A program made the translations under genes and the position numbers. Under the pieces are notes generated by a model that was given only the letters and a program-made list of their open reading frames with translations, was not told the DNA's origin and made no database searches. This document shows positions 62,455-64,000 of a stretch of DNA of 64,000 nucleotides, one piece after another. Source of the stretch: Melioribacteraceae bacterium (GTDB taxonomy: Bacteria > Bacteroidota > Ignavibacteria > Ignavibacteriales > Melioribacteraceae); NCBI GenBank assembly GCA_019638015.1, contig JAHBUP010000001.1:248001-312000 (forward strand), given 5' to 3'. Numbering within the stretch: position 1 is the stretch's first letter; each line of letters opens with the position of its first letter.

Positions 62455-64000
62455 ATGAGTGATAATACTAACAGTGGATTTGCAACTTTGGATGAAGCAG
62501 AATTGAGAGAATGGCTTGAATCTCTTGAATATGTTCTTCAAACCGGTGGACCCGATAAGGTAAAAGAGCTTCTACATAATTTGGGAGTATATGCGCACGA
62601 AAGCGGTGTCGACCTTCCGTTTACAGCTAATACACCATATATAAACACAATACCCAAAGATATGCAGCCCCCATTCCCCGGCGGCAGAGAAATTGAACGC
62701 CGCATTAAAAGTTTAATTCGTTGGAATGCTATGGCAATGGTTGTGCGCGCTAATAAGGAGGAAAATGGTATTGGCGGTCATATTTCAACTTACGCTTCGG
62801 CGGCAACATTATATGAAATTGGTTTCAATCATTTCTTTAGGGGCAAAGATGGAAATCATGATGGAGATATAATTTATTTTCAAGGGCATGCCGCTCCCGG
62901 GATATATGCGCGCGCTTTTCTTGAAGGAAGAATTTCAAAAGAACAATTAGAAAATTTTAGAAGAGAATTAAAACCAGGTGGCGGACTTTCTTCTTATCCG
63001 CATCCATGGTTAATGCCCGATTTCTGGGAATTCCCAACGGTATCAATGGGACTGGGACCAATTCAGGCAATATATCAGGCTAGATTTGCTCGATATCTCG
63101 AAGATAGAGGATTGAAAAAACCGAGCGATCAGAAAGTTTGGGCTTTTCTTGGCGATGGTGAAACCGATGAGCCGGAATCACTTGGGGCAATATCTTTAGC
63201 AGCTAGAGAAAAACTTGACAATTTAATATTTGTGATCAACTGTAATTTGCAAAGATTAGATGGACCCGTTAGAGGCAATGGAAATGTAATTCAAGAACTG
63301 GAATCGGTATTTCGTGGAGCCGGATGGAATGTTATCAAAGTTGTTTGGGGTAGCGATTGGGATCCACTTCTAGATGCCGATAAATCCGGCTTGCTAATTA
63401 AACGAATGAATGATGCTATTGATGGCGAATCACAAAATTTTATTGTACATGGCGGAAAATATGTTAGAGATAAATTTTTTGGGAAATATCCGGAATTATT
63501 AAAACTGGTAGAAAAATATTCCGACGAACAGCTCGCAAAAATGAAACGGGGCGGTCACGATCCCGAAAAAGTTTTCGCGGCATTTAAAGCGGCCATTGAA
63601 CATGAAGGAGCTCCAACTGTAATTCTTGCAAAGACTGTTAAGGGTTACGGACTCGGTGAAGCTGGTGAAGGAAAAAATATAACGCACTCGCAGAAAAAAT
63701 TAAATGAGGATGAATTAAAGGTTTTTAGGTCCCGCTTTTCTATACCAATAAGTGATGAAGAAGTAATTAAAGCTCCATTCTACAGGCCATCGGAAGATAG
63801 CCCCGAAATAAAGTACTTAAAAGAAAGAAGAAAAGAACTTGGCGGATATGTTCCAAAACGAATTGTAAAAACAGCTCCTCTTAAAACTCCTTCCGAGGAA
63901 TTATTTGAAGAATTTTATACCGGTACCGAAGGGCGTGAAGTATCTACGACAATGGTCTTTGTTCGTCTTTTATCAAAACTATTGAGAGATAAAGAAATTG
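62455..64000 (+). CDS. aceE: Pyruvate dehydrogenase E1 component (homodimeric), 5' part
   Basis: Runs off the window after about 515 of the usual 880-900 residues. It decarboxylates pyruvate with ThDP in the PDH complex. The ThDP motif reads GDGETDEPES...NCNLQRLDGPVRGN, and the N-terminal RWNAMAMVVRAN, GGHISTYASAATLYEIGFNHFF and ISPG-like PHPWLMPDFWEFPTVSMGLGP blocks are typical of AceE. The homodimeric form is the E. coli-like type, not the E1 alpha/beta type. The ATG is at 62455. Confidence 0.97.
   Translation, partial: MSDNTNSGFATLDEAELREWLESLEYVLQTGGPDKVKELLHNLGVYAHESGVDLPFTANTPYINTIPKDMQPPFPGGREIERRIKSLIRWNAMAMVVRANKEENGIGGHISTYASAATLYEIGFNHFFRGKDGNHDGDIIYFQGHAAPGIYARAFLEGRISKEQLENFRRELKPGGGLSSYPHPWLMPDFWEFPTVSMGLGPIQAIYQARFARYLEDRGLKKPSDQKVWAFLGDGETDEPESLGAISLAAREKLDNLIFVINCNLQRLDGPVRGNGNVIQELESVFRGAGWNVIKVVWGSDWDPLLDADKSGLLIKRMNDAIDGESQNFIVHGGKYVRDKFFGKYPELLKLVEKYSDEQLAKMKRGGHDPEKVFAAFKAAIEHEGAPTVILAKTVKGYGLGEAGEGKNITHSQKKLNEDELKVFRSRFSIPISDEEVIKAPFYRPSEDSPEIKYLKERRKELGGYVPKRIVKTAPLKTPSEELFEEFYTGTEGREVSTTMVFVRLLSKLLRDKEI

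Overview
This AT-rich window reads like a chromosome segment from the Bacteroidota/Ignavibacteriota (FCB) group, and I lean towards Ignavibacteria. The supporting signs are a PorV/UPF0164-type outer-membrane protein, a GH97 glycosidase, DPP-IV-type and S37-type peptidases, mammalian-like PruA, HOGA and AGT enzymes, and promoters of the Bacteroidota form TTTG-N19/20-TAnnTTTG (clearest before the two cold-shock genes and the 39.86 kb operon). No rRNA, tRNA, CRISPR array or intact insertion sequence was seen. The window ends inside aceE.

Layout: 0-9.4 kb holds a SpoIID-like protein, the tRNA hydroxylase TrhO, gltBD with a long unusual leader, and a panD homologue that lacks the serine needed to make its pyruvoyl cofactor. 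9.5-17.1 kb holds a BASS transporter, a dihaem cytochrome c, a TauE/SafE permease, an MgtC/DUF4010 protein, a GH97 enzyme, a 40-residue basic protein and two cold-shock genes that share a conserved 5' leader. 17.1-25.95 kb is a single minus-strand cluster that looks like an undescribed RiPP or cross-linked-peptide system: membrane-bound LuxR regulator, radical SAM/SPASM maturase, a 55-residue six-cysteine precursor with C-x3-D/E spacing, a secreted beta-propeller-like protein, a class I isoprenoid-synthase-like protein and two ABC systems. 26-44 kb is mostly housekeeping: proBA, an unusual REC-NrtA-like-CheW fusion, rubrerythrin, a lipoprotein phosphatase, a methyltransferase, an aldo/keto reductase, a DPP-IV, an AlaX-like editing protein, a small thioredoxin operon, class II aldolase, aat and a CBS protein.

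44.4-55.9 kb is a proline/4-hydroxyproline catabolic region on the minus strand. From the promoter-distal end it runs S37 peptidase, pruA, a GIY-YIG cassette embedded in tandem repeats, alanine-glyoxylate aminotransferase, HOGA-like aldolase, proline dehydrogenase, Xaa-Pro aminopeptidase, glycyl-radical hydroxyproline dehydratase and its activase. Together these could release (hydroxy)proline from peptides, dehydrate or oxidise it to P5C (or its 3-hydroxy form), and take it to glutamate or to pyruvate, glyoxylate and glycine. 56-64 kb holds a DMT transporter, a Tat-type MBL hydrolase, a TPM protein, gpmA, a PorV-like protein, an acyltransferase and the start of aceE.

The strongest candidates for new biology are the peptide-maturation cluster (17.1-25.95 kb), the serine-less PanD, the REC-NrtA-CheW fusion, the combined anaerobic and oxidative hydroxyproline locus, the GIY-YIG cassette that splits a tandem-repeat unit, and the shared csp leader. 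All functional calls come from reading motifs by eye; no database search was run.
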